A DNA stretch of 64,000 nt from Aureibacillus halotolerans (GCF_004363045.1 NZ_SNYJ01000004.1:186001-250000), one strand, 5' to 3'. Counted from the first letter of the stretch, positions 16,131 to 26,589 are shown. The notes: a model not told the origin generated them from the sequence alone. A program made the numbers and translations.

Positions 16131-17126
16131 TTATACGTTTACGGTTTCAGAATATTCCAGACCCCACTGCTTTCTCAGGGCGTCTAGAGTTCCCATGATC
16201 GCAATCGTCTCTTCTTGAGGAATGATGACGCTCTCTTTTTTGCCTTCACGCAAGTATTTCATCGCTGCTTCGGCTTCATAAATATAGCCGTTGAGGCTTC
16301 GGTTGTCCTTGCATTCCACCGTCACACCGTTTGGTCCGTTGAGGGTCGCCCCAGGGCCAAAGAGGAAATTAGGCAAGTGGATATGCCCTTTCGTTCCATA
16401 AATAAATGCATCATTGGACAAATTGAGGCGAACCGCAGATTTCAACACCGCTGTTCGGCCACCTTCGTATTCAAAAATCGCAGAGAAATGCTCGTCCACG
16501 CCGGTTTCACCAATATGAGCGCTGCTGAGAATACGGTCTGGTTGCTGACCAAACACCATTGAGGCGAAAGAGACAGGATAAATACCGGCATCCAATAATG
16601 CACCGCCACCTAATGATTTATCAAGCAAACGACTGCCTGGATTCCATCCTGCGTTAAATCCAAAGTTTGCCGTTAGTGATTGAACCTCACCAATACGCCC
16701 TTCTTCTATCCATTGGCGTGCCTGAACAACAGCTGGCAAATAACGCGTCCACATGGCCTCCATAAGGAAAATGTTTTTTTCCTTCGCCAGCTGAATGATT
16801 TCTTCAGCTTCCTGCTGGTCCATCACAAACGGCTTTTCACAAAGCACTGCTTTTCCAGCCTCAATACAGAGACGGATGCACTCTTTATGCATTGGATGAA
16901 GTGTGCCAATGTACACAATCTCCATGTCTGGATCTTGAACGAACTCCTCATAACTGCCATAAGAGCGCGTGACATTGAACTCCTCTGCAAAACGCTCTGA
17001 CCGCTCCAACGATCTAGAGCCGACTGCGACAAGCTCAGCCTCCGGTGATTGAACAAGGTCTGATGCAAATTTACGGGAGATGCCGCCTGGGCCCATAATG
17101 CCCCATTTGATTTTCTTTTCTGCCAT
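16131..17126 (-). CDS. Gfo/Idh/MocA-family oxidoreductase
   Basis: A 331-residue NAD(P)-dependent sugar or polyol dehydrogenase type protein. The N-terminal Rossmann motif GIMGPGGIS (the usual GxGxxG varied to GPGGIS), the EKPF motif with the conserved Lys near residue 97 and the catalytic-region GGGALLDAGIYPV are all present. AAAGGGGA precedes the ATG. Upstream there is a cre-like sequence, so catabolite repression is likely. It stands alone; relatives act on myo-inositol, glucose derivatives or diphenyl-type diols. Confidence 0.85.
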   Translation of the reverse strand: MAEKKIKWGIMGPGGISRKFASDLVQSPEAELVAVGSRSLERSERFAEEFNVTRSYGSYEEFVQDPDMEIVYIGTLHPMHKECIRLCIEAGKAVLCEKPFVMDQQEAEEIIQLAKEKNIFLMEAMWTRYLPAVVQARQWIEEGRIGEVQSLTANFGFNAGWNPGSRLLDKSLGGGALLDAGIYPVSFASMVFGQQPDRILSSAHIGETGVDEHFSAIFEYEGGRTAVLKSAVRLNLSNDAFIYGTKGHIHLPNFLFGPGATLNGPNGVTVECKDNRSLNGYIYEAEAAMKYLREGKKESVIIPQEETIAIMGTLDALRKQWGLEYSETVNV

Positions 17127-17160
17127 TGTATATGTCCCCTTTCGGTTGATTCAGTTTTCA

Positions 17161-17174
17161 TGGTAACGTTCTCA
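17161..17174 (-). promoter_or_regulatory. cre-like site (CcpA) upstream of the Gfo/Idh gene
   Basis: Minus strand TGAGAACGTTACCA differs from TGWAARCGYTWNCW at one position. It lies about 35 bases before the start codon. Confidence 0.6.
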
Positions 17175-17426
17175 CAATACACATTCGTCTTCTTCCCTAA
17201 AAAACCTTTAAATCTGACAAAATTCTTGATTGAAAACTTTGGAAGTGTGAGTCGTCGCTTACATGGTTAATTATGTCTTAGTATTCGGTAGGAAAGCGAC
17301 TCTTCAGCCTGTTGTACTACTTTGGAAAATATCAAAATATTTACCATTATCCATTGAAATTATGATACGCTTTTCGTAAACAAATTAAGGAAGAAGTTTT
17401 TACGACACGCTAATGAGGAGGATCCG

Positions 17427-17975
17427 ATGAAAAAGTGGGTTGGAATTGTAGCTTTTGGCGCATGTGTTGTTGGTATTACATTAGGAATTTCAAAACTTTC
17501 GGTCGATGCAGCAGACATTGAAAAACAAAGCTCATTACAGGCTGTTTTTGAACAACAGATCGATGTAAAAAGCCTATATGAAGTGGAAAACGACATCAAC
17601 CTCCCACTTCATCTCCACAAAAACAATGAGGCTACAGTAGACATTGTAAAGCAGACGTATTTTAGGGCGGAAGAGTCTTCAAACGGCCTTTTTGCTAGAA
17701 CGAGTTACATAACAGCTTCAGGTGAGCCTATTACAGTCGCAGAAACCCAAGATGGAGCAACTTTAGACATTGCGAAGACTTGGTACGATTCTGAAGTACT
17801 GACTGAAGGTACAATATTAGGTTACCCGGCCATTTTTGAGGATGGGATCAGAAAAACCGTCCATTTTGTAGCCAACGGCAAGTTCTTTACGGTCTCGGCC
17901 ATCGTTGATGATCTTAATACACTTATCGCAATCGCAGAACAGTTTAAGGTAAAACCAAATCCCCAACAGCAATAA
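17427..17975 (+). CDS. Exported protein of unknown function
   Basis: A 182-residue protein with an N-terminal hydrophobic segment (residues 4-21) that is a signal peptide or anchor (VDAAD follows). The mature part is alpha/beta with a DUF4367-like style (a strand-turn-strand end, VHFVANGKFFTVSAIVDDLNTLIAIAEQF). GAGGAGG precedes the ATG. Upstream, TTGAAA (17354) and TAAACA (17377) at 17-base spacing could be the promoter. DUF4367-type domains are often found in anti-sigma factors or sporulation proteins; no sigma factor gene is adjacent. Confidence 0.6.
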   Translation: MKKWVGIVAFGACVVGITLGISKLSVDAADIEKQSSLQAVFEQQIDVKSLYEVENDINLPLHLHKNNEATVDIVKQTYFRAEESSNGLFARTSYITASGEPITVAETQDGATLDIAKTWYDSEVLTEGTILGYPAIFEDGIRKTVHFVANGKFFTVSAIVDDLNTLIAIAEQFKVKPNPQQQ

Positions 17976-18086
17976 TTTCATCCACACTCCTCCGCTATGG
18001 TTGAGTGTTTTTCTTTATGAAAACAGGATTCATCCATTATAATAAACCGTATGGTTAACTATTTAAATTCAAATCTCAATTCTGTA

Positions 18087-18237
18087 TGCGTTGGATGATT
18101 CAACGCCAGGACCATTGTCCAGTTATTAACTGAGAAAGAAAGGGGCGTAAATGGGCTGGCTTCTCCTTTTTGAGATGTCGCAGCAGGCCATTTCGAAGCA
18201 TATCAAGGTGCTTGAAAGGGAACTTACAACTAAATAG
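18087..18237 (+). pseudogene. ArsR-family regulator remnant
   Basis: A broken winged-helix regulator. Three frames read in turn give ALDDSTP, then RTIVQLLTEKERGVNGLASPF, then EMSQQAISKHIKVLERELTTK and a TAG at 18235-18237. These segments match the first half of ArsR proteins of the type that precede SRPBCC genes. Two single-base shifts (near 18107 and 18170) and loss of both the 5' and 3' ends make it non-functional. Confidence 0.7.
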
Positions 18238-18254
18238 CAGAAAGGAGAATAATT

Positions 18255-18722
18255 GTGGAATCCATCACTACACTTACGATGGTACGCCAGTTTAATACAT
18301 CGGTAGAGGAGGTTTTTGACGCCTGGTTAGCGCCTGGAACAATGAGAAAATGGTTGTTTACGAGCGAAGCAACGAACAAGCTTGTGGAGAATGTGGCGCA
18401 TGTCGGTGGCCATTGGGAAATCATTGACCATCGAGAGGAAAAAGACTATCGAGCGATTGGCGAATACAAAGACATTGATCGTCCGCACCGACTCGAATTC
18501 ACCTTTAAAATGCCTCAATTCAGTGACAGTGAGGACACTATTGTCGTGGAACTAAACCCGATAGAAGATGGCTGTGAAATGACGTTCACGCAACACATCC
18601 ATGTGCCACACGAAGACAATTGGGCGGAAGCAGACATTCTAAAAGCCATCGATGAATTCCGTGACGGTAGTGAGCACGGCTGGAACTTGATGTTCATCAG
18701 TCTAGGAGAGCAAGTCGAATAA
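18255..18722 (+). CDS. SRPBCC-domain (AHSA1-like) protein
   Basis: A 155-residue START-like ligand-binding protein. The opening TMVRQFNTSVEEVFDAWLAPGTMRKWLF is the standard AHSA1 N-terminus, and GWNLMFISL forms the C-terminal helix. Start GTG 18255 with AAAGGAGAA 6 bases upstream. In Bacillaceae such genes commonly form a pair with an ArsR-type regulator directly upstream; here only a decayed fragment of that regulator is left, so expression is probably no longer controlled by it. Confidence 0.85.
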   Translation: MESITTLTMVRQFNTSVEEVFDAWLAPGTMRKWLFTSEATNKLVENVAHVGGHWEIIDHREEKDYRAIGEYKDIDRPHRLEFTFKMPQFSDSEDTIVVELNPIEDGCEMTFTQHIHVPHEDNWAEADILKAIDEFRDGSEHGWNLMFISLGEQVE

Positions 18723-18779
18723 TGAAAAAGGGCTGCCTAAAGAGTCCTTTGATGACTTTTAGAACATGCCCTACTTTTA

Positions 18780-20315
18780 TTATGTCACTGGACCTGGATT
18801 AAACAAACTCAAATCATTGTGGAGTTTCCATTTTTGCGCCCATGTTTGTTTCTTCCCGCTGGCGACGTCGAGCATTAAGTGAAAAAGCTCCCAACCTACA
18901 TCTTCAATCGTGGCTTCGCCGGTCGCAATTTGACCAGCGTTTACGTCAATCAGATCATGCCATTGCTCCTTCAAAGCGGTACGTGTGGACACTTTAATGA
19001 CTGGAGCCATGGACAGACCATATGGCGTTCCCCGACCAGTTGTAAACACGTGCATATTCATGCCTGAAGCGAGCTGGAGCGTGCCACAAACAAAGTCACT
19101 TGCAGGGGTTGCGGCAAATATCAACCCTTTTTTAGTGGCTTTTTCGCCTGGAGAAAGGACATCAACAATTGGACTTGTTCCTGATTTGACGATGGATCCA
19201 AGTGCTTTTTCAACGACATTGGATAGCCCCCCCTTCTTATTTCCCGGGGAAGGATTGGCACTGCGATCAGCGTCGCCGCTTGCTAAATAATCGTCATACC
19301 AGCGCATTTCTTCAACGAGCTTTTTACCAACCTCTTCGTTCACAACACGAGGGGTTAGTAAATGCACCGCATCACGAACCTCCGTCACCTCAGAAAAAAA
19401 CACCGTCGCGCCTGCACGAACAAGAAGATCCGCAGCAAACCCTACGGCCGGATTCGCTGTCACGCCAGAAAAAGCGTCACTTCCGCCACATTGCATACCT
19501 ACGACAAGATCAGCTGCTGGACATGTGACACGCTTTCGTTGGTTGAGTCGTAGAAGGCGCTCCTCAGCCATGGCCATGATAGAGCTAACCATTGCATGGA
19601 ACCCCTCTTGATCCTGCAACGATGTAATGGTTGACCCATCATCGTCCTTAACAAGCTGTTCAGGTCTTAATTTCTCACAGCCTAAGCCAACGACCATGAT
19701 TTCGCCACCAAAACTCGGGTGGGTGGCCAGGTTTTGAATAGTACGAATCGGAATGGCTGCGCCAGGGGCGTGAATCGCTACCCCACACCCATAGTTGTGA
19801 TTTAATGCAATCACGTCCTCGACATTCGGGTAGTTCGGCAAAAGTTCCTCCTTGACCCGCTTTACGGCATGCTCAAGGACGCCTGTCACACATTGAACGC
19901 TCATGGTGATACCCAGAATATTTTTTGTCCCTACAGACCCATCACTGTTTTTAAAGCCCTCAAAGGTGTAGCCCTCTAAAGGCTTCTGCGAAGACCGATC
20001 TCTCGTTGCCAATGGCAGAGTATCTAGCGGCGGCGGTGTCGGAAACGTCAATAAACTTTCCTTAATCCAACTGCCTTTAGGAATCGGCTTGACTGCATGC
20101 CCAATCACTTCACCGTATCGTATAATGGCTTCATGCTCCTGGAGATCAACGAGCGCCACTTTATGGCCTTGGGGCACAAATTCCACAAGCTCAAGTCCAG
20201 AGGGAAACACCGTGCCTTCAGAAAGCCCTTTTGTGTTCACGATGATCGCCACGTTATCGCTTTCGTGGACTTTAATGTACAATGGCGCTTCTGCTTGATC
20301 CATTTTCGTTGTCAT
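18780..20315 (-). CDS. garD: Galactarate dehydratase
   Basis: A 511-residue UxaA-family dehydratase that turns galactarate into 5-dehydro-4-deoxy-glucarate. The sequence follows the E. coli enzyme closely: an N-terminal SAF-like domain ([15 protein letters not shown]), the linker LPLATRD, then [37 protein letters not shown] and the metal/catalytic region [19 protein letters not shown], ending in [11 protein letters not shown] 20315 is chosen with GAGAGGG upstream; ATG 20342 overlaps the end of gudD and has no site. It is the last gene of a leftward kdgD-gucD-gudD-garD operon; the product is the substrate of KdgD. Confidence 0.95.
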   Translation of the reverse strand: MTTKMDQAEAPLYIKVHESDNVAIIVNTKGLSEGTVFPSGLELVEFVPQGHKVALVDLQEHEAIIRYGEVIGHAVKPIPKGSWIKESLLTFPTPPPLDTLPLATRDRSSQKPLEGYTFEGFKNSDGSVGTKNILGITMSVQCVTGVLEHAVKRVKEELLPNYPNVEDVIALNHNYGCGVAIHAPGAAIPIRTIQNLATHPSFGGEIMVVGLGCEKLRPEQLVKDDDGSTITSLQDQEGFHAMVSSIMAMAEERLLRLNQRKRVTCPAADLVVGMQCGGSDAFSGVTANPAVGFAADLLVRAGATVFFSEVTEVRDAVHLLTPRVVNEEVGKKLVEEMRWYDDYLASGDADRSANPSPGNKKGGLSNVVEKALGSIVKSGTSPIVDVLSPGEKATKKGLIFAATPASDFVCGTLQLASGMNMHVFTTGRGTPYGLSMAPVIKVSTRTALKEQWHDLIDVNAGQIATGEATIEDVGWELFHLMLDVASGKKQTWAQKWKLHNDLSLFNPGPVT

Positions 20316-20338
20316 TCCAAACACCCTCTCTTCCAGAA

Positions 20339-21694
20339 TCATCGAACTAGGGCCGGTTTTTTGTGATCAAATTGCCATCCAGGGATTATGTACTGCATGG
20401 CCTTCGCATCATCACGTGCGCCTAGCTTCATTGTTTCATAGAGACGATTCGCTGCCTCAACTTCTCCCATATCGATCTCAATGCCGAGGCCTGGTGCATC
20501 AGGTACCGCTACCTGTCCATTCCTAATCTTGAGTGGTTCTTTAGTGAGTCGCTGTCCATCCTGCCAAATCCAATGGGTGTCTATAGCTGTAATGTCACCA
20601 GGGGCTGCTGCGGCAACATGGGTAAACATCGCCAGCGAGATGTCAAAATGATTGTTGGAATGAGAGCCCCATGTCAGTCCCCACTCATGGCAAAGTTGCG
20701 CGACACGGACAGCACCTTGCATCGTCCAGAAATGCGGGTCAGCTAATGGTATATCTACGGCCTGAAGCTGAATGGCATGACCAAGCTGACGCCAATCTGT
20801 AGCAATCATATTGGTCGCCGTCTTCAGACCCGTTGCTTTCCGAAACTCAGACAGCACTTCACGACCTGAGTACCCTTGCTCAGCACCACAAGGATCCTCA
20901 GCATACGCGAGCACATGATGCTGGTGACGGCAAAGTCGAATGGCCTCTTCTAATGACCAGGCGCCATTGGGATCTAGTGTAATACGAGCTTCTGGAAAGC
21001 GATTTGCCAGTGCAGTCACTGCCTCCAGCTCTTCCTCGCCAGAAAGCACACCACCCTTAAGCTTAAAATCTTGAAAGCCATATCGTTCAGAAGCCGCTTC
21101 TGCAAGCCTTACAATCGACTCCGGAGTCAGGGCAGCTTCATTCCGCAACCGAAACCAATCCTCTTTTTCATGCTCCGCATGTGGATACAGGAGGTCGGTT
21201 TTCTTCCGATCGCCGATAAAAAACAGATACCCAAGCATGGTCACTTGATCTCTCTGCTGACCGTCGCCAAGCAGAGCCGCCACAGGGACATTTAGAAATT
21301 GCCCTAAAAGATCGAGCAAGGCGGCTTCTAACGCCGTTATGGCATGCACAGTCGTTCGCAAGTCAAACGTTTGCAAACCTCTGCCTTCGGCGTCACGCGA
21401 TGCAAATGCACGTTTCACCTCACCCAACAGGTTATTGTACTCCCCAACCGGCTTCCCAAGGATGATTTCCTTTGCATCCTCTAACGTTTTGCGGATGGTG
21501 TCTCCTCCTGGCACTTCTCCGACCCCAGTTCTGCCATTGTTGTCCGTGAGAATGACAAGATTCCGAGTGAAAAACGGACCATGTGCGCCACTAAGGTTCA
21601 ACAGCATACTGTCCTGTCCTGCGACCGGAATCACACGCATCGTTTTAATGATCGGCGTATCCGTACGTATCGTCGAAATTACCTGATGGCTCAT
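20339..21694 (-). CDS. gudD: Glucarate dehydratase
   Basis: A 451-residue enolase-superfamily enzyme that dehydrates D-glucarate to 5-dehydro-4-deoxy-glucarate. Key blocks: [28 protein letters not shown] with the catalytic Lys region, LDPNGAW and AEDPCG for metal ligands, ATNMIAT, and [11 protein letters not shown] with the catalytic His. Length and end are the family's usual. AGAGGAGA lies before the ATG. It follows gucD after 110 bases and precedes garD, giving entry for both hexarates into one pathway. Confidence 0.95.
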   Translation of the reverse strand: MSHQVISTIRTDTPIIKTMRVIPVAGQDSMLLNLSGAHGPFFTRNLVILTDNNGRTGVGEVPGGDTIRKTLEDAKEIILGKPVGEYNNLLGEVKRAFASRDAEGRGLQTFDLRTTVHAITALEAALLDLLGQFLNVPVAALLGDGQQRDQVTMLGYLFFIGDRKKTDLLYPHAEHEKEDWFRLRNEAALTPESIVRLAEAASERYGFQDFKLKGGVLSGEEELEAVTALANRFPEARITLDPNGAWSLEEAIRLCRHQHHVLAYAEDPCGAEQGYSGREVLSEFRKATGLKTATNMIATDWRQLGHAIQLQAVDIPLADPHFWTMQGAVRVAQLCHEWGLTWGSHSNNHFDISLAMFTHVAAAAPGDITAIDTHWIWQDGQRLTKEPLKIRNGQVAVPDAPGLGIEIDMGEVEAANRLYETMKLGARDDAKAMQYIIPGWQFDHKKPALVR

Positions 21695-21804
21695 AGGACA
21701 TTCTCCTCTTGGTCATTTTCCACAACAAGTGTGGCACCCTCATCAAGCGCAACCTCGATTAGTTCACCAACGAGAATCAGGCTAAATAAATTTAGCTTCG
21801 GTTT

Positions 21805-23271
21805 TTAACCCTTCACAAAAACGGTTTTGATCGCGGTGAAGAATTCTTTTGCTGCTTCACCTTGTTCTCTGGAGTGAGAGCTGGACTGCTTCATACCGCC
21901 GAATGGTGCTTGAAGTTCAACACCTGCGCTCTCTGCATTCACACGGACTAGACCTGCCTCCATGTCATTAACAAACGTTAGCATTTTCTGTATGTTGGTC
22001 GTAAATACGGACGCACTGAGACCATACTCAACGTCATTCGCCGTTTGCAACCCTTCCTCAAAGGTCTCCACCTTCATAAGCGCAATAACTGGACCGAAGA
22101 TTTCCTCCTGAGCAATGGTCATTCCAGAGCGTACATCCTCAAAGATGGTTGGCTCCACGAAGTACCCCACTTCATCATTTTTGCCTTTTACAGGCTGCCC
22201 ACCGTAAAGCAAGGTGGCGCCTTCATCGAGACCTTTTTGAATATATGAAAGCACTGTTTCATACTGACCTTTATTCGCGCTTGGTCCCATCCAATGCTCT
22301 TCAGACAGCCCGTTGCCAATCGTAATCTGCTTCGTTTTGGCGATCAGCTTGTCTCTAAAGGTTTCATAAACGTCTTGATGAACAATGACACGACTCGTTG
22401 CTGTACACTTCTGTCCCGTGGAACGGAATGCGCCGCTAATGGTGGCTTCGACAGCCAAGTCAATATCGGCATCCTCCGCAACAATCACAGGATTTTTCCC
22501 ACCCATTTCAAGCTGATATTTTGCGCCTCTTGCAAGCGCAGCCTGACCAATTTGTTTGCCGACATTGTTTGAGCCAGTGAAGGTGATGCCGTTGACGTCT
22601 GGATGATCGGCCAACCCTTGACCAATAACAGAGCCACTTCCTGTCACAAAATTTAATACGCCTTTCGGAAGCTTCGCCTGTTCGAAGGCCTCAACAATTT
22701 TCGCAAAGGTGACAGCTGTGTCAGTAGCCGGTTTGACAACGACAGTGTTCCCATAAATTAAGGCAGGGGCGATTTTCCAGATTGGAATGGCGACAGGAAA
22801 GTTCCACGGCGTAATGACGCCAACAACACCGAGGGGTGTTCTCGTTGTAAACATTAACGCACCATCATCAGTCGACGGGATGACATCCCCCGTTTTTCGC
22901 ATGCCTTCGCCTGCGTAATAACGTAAAATGGCGACACCTCGAGCGGTTTCCCCTTTCATTTCAGCTAGCGTTTTTCCCATTTCTCTCGTTGCCGTTTCAG
23001 CAATGGCACCAAGGTTTTCTTCAAGGGCATCGGCTAACGCATAAAGATACTGGCCTCTTGCGGCACCAGTGAGCTTTCTCCACCCATCCTTTGCCTGCTT
23101 TGCCGCTGCAACCGCCTGATCAAGGTCTTCCTTCGTTGAATTTTGAACACGACCGACGATTTCCTGGGTGTTGGCAGGGTTAACACTTTCAATTGTGCTG
23201 CCTGACGCTGATGTTGCCCATTCTCCATTGAAGTAATTGAGGTATGTTTTGCTTTCGACACGAACGACCAT
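21805..23271 (-). CDS. gucD: Alpha-ketoglutarate semialdehyde dehydrogenase
   Basis: A 488-residue aldehyde dehydrogenase that oxidises 2,5-dioxopentanoate to 2-oxoglutarate in hexarate breakdown. ALDH motifs: [30 protein letters not shown] with the general-base Glu, and the catalytic Cys in [10 protein letters not shown]. The specific assignment rests on the operon, which has the same gene set as the Bacillus subtilis ycbCD-gudD-garD region. AGGAGG precedes the ATG by 9 bases. Confidence 0.92.
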   Translation of the reverse strand: MVVRVESKTYLNYFNGEWATSASGSTIESVNPANTQEIVGRVQNSTKEDLDQAVAAAKQAKDGWRKLTGAARGQYLYALADALEENLGAIAETATREMGKTLAEMKGETARGVAILRYYAGEGMRKTGDVIPSTDDGALMFTTRTPLGVVGVITPWNFPVAIPIWKIAPALIYGNTVVVKPATDTAVTFAKIVEAFEQAKLPKGVLNFVTGSGSVIGQGLADHPDVNGITFTGSNNVGKQIGQAALARGAKYQLEMGGKNPVIVAEDADIDLAVEATISGAFRSTGQKCTATSRVIVHQDVYETFRDKLIAKTKQITIGNGLSEEHWMGPSANKGQYETVLSYIQKGLDEGATLLYGGQPVKGKNDEVGYFVEPTIFEDVRSGMTIAQEEIFGPVIALMKVETFEEGLQTANDVEYGLSASVFTTNIQKMLTFVNDMEAGLVRVNAESAGVELQAPFGGMKQSSSHSREQGEAAKEFFTAIKTVFVKG

Positions 23272-23321
23272 ACGTTAAAAACCTCCTAATATAATGATGA
23301 TGAATTGGATAAGATCTGAGA

Positions 23322-24251
23322 TTACTTATGTTCAATCGCGGTACGTTTAGGATATAATTCATGCGCGCGTTTTAAAATGGCTTCCAGTTGCTTGTAATGC
23401 TCAGGCTCAACAGGCAATATTGGCGGTCTAGCGGTGTTTTTAACTGAGTGGCCCATAATTTCCATCCCAGCTTTAATCAATGAGACAGCATATCCTTGAC
23501 GCTGATTGCGAATAGCGTTGATGGGAAGAATGACCTCCTGATACATCTGACGCACATCATCCATGCGTTGTGCCAACAAAGCCTCATAAAACGCTCGTGA
23601 GATATGAGGGATATAATTGGATATTGCTGATGAATAGGAGTTAAAGCCAAGTGGCACATAGGCCGGCATCGTGACTTCGGCCATCGGCATTCCATTCAGC
23701 CAGCCCATTCGGTCACCAATCGTTTGTGTCATTTGCACATTTCGTTCCATATTGCCGATGCCATCCTTCACACCTACAACCTGCGGCAGTTCTGCCAGCT
23801 CTTGAACGGACTCCGTCGAAAACACTGCCTGACCGCGCTGGTAGAGGATGGCGTCTAGATCTGTACTTTCAATGATGGTTTTGTAGTATTGAACAAGGCC
23901 TTTCTGTTCGCCTCCCACAAGATATGGTGGAAAGACAAGATAACCATCCGCTCCTTTATCTGCTGAGAGTTGTGCCCACTCAAGAGATGTTGGCAAATGA
24001 CCGCCTACCCCTGTGTATACAGGAACCCTTCCTTTCGTCACATCCAGGGCAATGTCTACGAGCAGCTCATATTCTCCCGAGCTCAGCGACTGATACTCTC
24101 CCGATCCACAAGCGATAAAAATCGATTCAAGACCTTCATCAATAAGAAACTGTATGTTCTGCGCTAACGCAATCTCATCTACCTTACCGTTATCATCTAA
24201 AGGCGTTACTGGAAAGCCAAGAATTCCTGTTGGGGCTTGTCTTCGAGTCAT
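23322..24251 (-). CDS. kdgD: 5-dehydro-4-deoxyglucarate dehydratase
   Basis: A 309-residue DHDPS/NAL-family TIM-barrel enzyme that decarboxylates and dehydrates 5-dehydro-4-deoxy-glucarate to 2,5-dioxopentanoate. The Schiff-base Lys is in GVKDGIGNMER; ACGSGEYQSLS is the family's equivalent of the GxxGE carboxylate-binding loop, and LYQRGQAV holds the conserved Tyr. GGGAGGAA lies before the ATG. First gene of the operon; a cre-like site is about 50 bases upstream. Confidence 0.94.
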   Translation of the reverse strand: MTRRQAPTGILGFPVTPLDDNGKVDEIALAQNIQFLIDEGLESIFIACGSGEYQSLSSGEYELLVDIALDVTKGRVPVYTGVGGHLPTSLEWAQLSADKGADGYLVFPPYLVGGEQKGLVQYYKTIIESTDLDAILYQRGQAVFSTESVQELAELPQVVGVKDGIGNMERNVQMTQTIGDRMGWLNGMPMAEVTMPAYVPLGFNSYSSAISNYIPHISRAFYEALLAQRMDDVRQMYQEVILPINAIRNQRQGYAVSLIKAGMEIMGHSVKNTARPPILPVEPEHYKQLEAILKRAHELYPKRTAIEHK

Positions 24252-24301
24252 GTCGTCTTCCTCCCTCTTCTCGCTTTGTTTTTGCCAAAGGGTGATCTAC
24301 A

Positions 24302-24315
24302 CGTATGCGCTTACA
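24302..24315 (-). promoter_or_regulatory. cre-like site upstream of the hexarate operon
   Basis: Minus strand TGTAAGCGCATACG, two mismatches to the CcpA consensus, 51 bases before kdgD. It would place the operon under glucose repression. Confidence 0.5.
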
Positions 24316-24424
24316 AATAACGCTGTGGTATACTGTCAGAGGGATCTCTTTGTGAAAGCTGAAACTGGCTCCGCAAGCTTTGCTCCTGCTTTTTCACTGG
24401 ACGTAAGATTCGAGTCATACCAGC

Positions 24425-25111
24425 TTATGGCTGGTAATCCCCTAAAACCTTATCTCTGACATAACACAAGTGTTTATACATTTGTTGGAACGCGTCAATC
24501 GGGTCATGCTTAACAAGCGCTTTATAAATGGCTGTATGGTATTGAATCGTCAGCTCCGGCTCACGAATTTTGATTTGACTGTCCGTTCGTTCATGCACTA
24601 GCAGCAACGAGTGAATCATGCCTTCAACGACAGGGTTGTTGGCACTTTCGGCGATAATACGATGAAACTCCTTATCGTATTTGCCATAATTGTTGTCTGC
24701 GTTTTCCGAGATGTCGTCAATCGTTTTTCGCAGCCGCTCGAGTTGTTCGTCGGTAATTTTTTCAGCAGCCATTGTCACAAGGCCAAGCTCTAACGTCATA
24801 CGTGCCTCTATGACCGCAGGCAAATTATCTACAGCGAGTGCCAGCATGACAGAAAATGGCTGACTACTGATCTTGTCATTAAAGAATGTACCCCCACGCG
24901 TTTTCCGCGTAATAACCCCTAATGTTTCGAGAGAGCTCAACGCTTCACGCAACACAGGACGACTGACCGACAGCATACCAATTAAATCCATTTCACTCGG
25001 AAGCTTATCCCCTGGCTTTAGCTTACGCGTATTCAACAAATCAACAATGTGTTCAACAACTTGCTTTGACAGCGTTTTTCGGCTTACAGTGCCGACTTCA
25101 ATTGGCTTCAT
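24425..25111 (-). CDS. FadR-type GntR regulator of the hexarate operon
   Basis: A 228-residue GntR-family protein. Residues about 12-75 form the winged helix (KLPSEMDLIGMLSVSRPVLREALSSLETLGVI); the C-terminal FCD domain has the metal-binding pattern (Asp and three His: KEFHRIIAES, QYHTAIYKAL, YKHLCYVRD). FCD regulators usually release DNA on binding a small acid. It lies upstream of kdgD on the same strand, 173 bases apart, as YcbG does in B. subtilis. ATG 25111 follows a TTG at 25114 in frame; GGGAGGG is rather far upstream. A TTGT-N3-ACAA palindrome lies in front of the gene. Confidence 0.85.
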   Translation of the reverse strand: MKPIEVGTVSRKTLSKQVVEHIVDLLNTRKLKPGDKLPSEMDLIGMLSVSRPVLREALSSLETLGVITRKTRGGTFFNDKISSQPFSVMLALAVDNLPAVIEARMTLELGLVTMAAEKITDEQLERLRKTIDDISENADNNYGKYDKEFHRIIAESANNPVVEGMIHSLLLVHERTDSQIKIREPELTIQYHTAIYKALVKHDPIDAFQQMYKHLCYVRDKVLGDYQP

Positions 25112-25163
25112 CAATGGTTTTAAACAACCCTCCCCATTTTAACTAAGTAAGTTTATAGTCATA

Positions 25164-25174
25164 TTGTATGACAA
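25164..25174. promoter_or_regulatory. Probable FadR-type operator
   Basis: TTGTATGACAA is a perfect TTGT-N3-ACAA palindrome, the form bound by FadR-subfamily GntR proteins. It lies 53 bases before gntR and within the region shared with the divergent MFS gene; autoregulation is inferred. Confidence 0.55.
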
Positions 25175-25348
25175 ATAAAAAGTTTCGTCAATTCGGATAA
25201 CATAGATTTCTTGATGAATGACATAGAGGCTTTCATTGCCATGACGATTGCATTGAACGTGTACGAATGGACAACCCTTTGTTCTTGCCGTATACTTGCG
25301 ACATTTGCATAAAGAAAATATACCATAACAACAGGGAGAGGTCACACC

Positions 25349-26563
25349 GTGCTTCACAATCCAACCGGGCGCGAGCGGATGGGCATGGCTTTTTTGCTGA
25401 GCATGTTTGCCATTCTCGGTCCATTAAACATCGATATGTATCTTCCGAGCTTTCCGGATATTGCGAATGATTTTCGTGCCAATGAAACACTCGTTCAACT
25501 CAGTTTGACGGCAGCCCTACTCGGTCTTGCTGTTGGTCAGCTTTTCGTCGGTCCAATTAGTGATGCGAAGGGCCGGCGTGGGCCATTGCTATTTTTTACA
25601 TCGATTTTTGCGATTGCTTCCTTATTATGTGCCTTCGCACCAAACATAACGACTCTGATTGCCGCACGTTTTTTGCAGGGTTTTACAGCTTCGGCCGGCA
25701 TCGTTCTTTCAAGAGCGGTCGTTCGAGATGTGTTTTCGGGGCGGGAGCTGACAAAGTTTTTTGCCCTGCTAATGGTCATTAATGCCTTTGCCCCAATGGT
25801 TGCCCCGATGGCTGGCGGAGCCATTCTGCTGATTCCATCTGCGGAATGGCCAGCAATTTTCATTACGCTTGCCGTGCTAGGAGTCCTGATGGTCGTAACG
25901 GCCACTGTAAAACTACCTGAGACACTGCCTGTGGAGCGTCGTTCACCTAGTTCCGTTAAACATACATTACGTACAATGGGCAGCTTGTTCCGCGACCAGT
26001 CCTTTATTGGCTATGCGTTAATTGTAGGGTTTGTCCATGGAGGCAGCTTCGCCTATGTTTCTGGAACACCGTTTGTGTATCAGGATATTTATGGCGTGTC
26101 TCCTCAATTGTTCAGCATTCTGTTTGGCATCAACGGACTGGCGATCGTAACGGGTAGCTTTCTTATCGGACGCCTTAGCGATCGAATTCATGAACGCGTT
26201 CTTCTCAGAACAGCGATCATCATAGCGAGTATAGCCACGTGTCTGCTTTTAGTCATGGCTACGATCCAAGCTCCTCTCACCAGCCTCGTCATTCTTATTT
26301 TCATTTATATGATCTGTATGGGCATGGTACTGACGAGCTCCTTCACACTAGCAATGGCGCAACAAAGCCACCGAGCTGGAAGCGCCAGCGCCGTCCTTGG
26401 CATGTTGCCGCTGGCCATAGGAGCGATTGTCTCCCTATTGGCAGGAATCAATGAAGAAAGCGCTGTTCCAATGGCGCTCATCTTGTTTACGAGCGCATCC
26501 ATTGGCGTGATGATCTACTTCAAGCTTGTTAGAGGCAAAGTGAACCATCAGGCAGCGGCTTAA
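25349..26563 (+). CDS. Bcr/CflA-type drug efflux MFS transporter
   Basis: A 404-residue, 12-helix major facilitator, drug:H+ antiporter type. MFS motif A is GPISDAKGRRGPLL after TM2; the N-terminal block LNIDMYLPSFPDIA and motif C-like region LSRAVVRDVFSG are typical of Bcr/CflA exporters for bicyclomycin, sulfonamides or cysteine. Start GTG 25349 with AGGGAGAGGTC 7 bases upstream. It is divergent from the hexarate GntR gene. A repeat array fills the region behind it. Confidence 0.87.
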   Translation: MLHNPTGRERMGMAFLLSMFAILGPLNIDMYLPSFPDIANDFRANETLVQLSLTAALLGLAVGQLFVGPISDAKGRRGPLLFFTSIFAIASLLCAFAPNITTLIAARFLQGFTASAGIVLSRAVVRDVFSGRELTKFFALLMVINAFAPMVAPMAGGAILLIPSAEWPAIFITLAVLGVLMVVTATVKLPETLPVERRSPSSVKHTLRTMGSLFRDQSFIGYALIVGFVHGGSFAYVSGTPFVYQDIYGVSPQLFSILFGINGLAIVTGSFLIGRLSDRIHERVLLRTAIIIASIATCLLLVMATIQAPLTSLVILIFIYMICMGMVLTSSFTLAMAQQSHRAGSASAVLGMLPLAIGAIVSLLAGINEESAVPMALILFTSASIGVMIYFKLVRGKVNHQAAA

Positions 26564-26589
26564 GCTAGAGCTTAGATTCCACATGGGAT

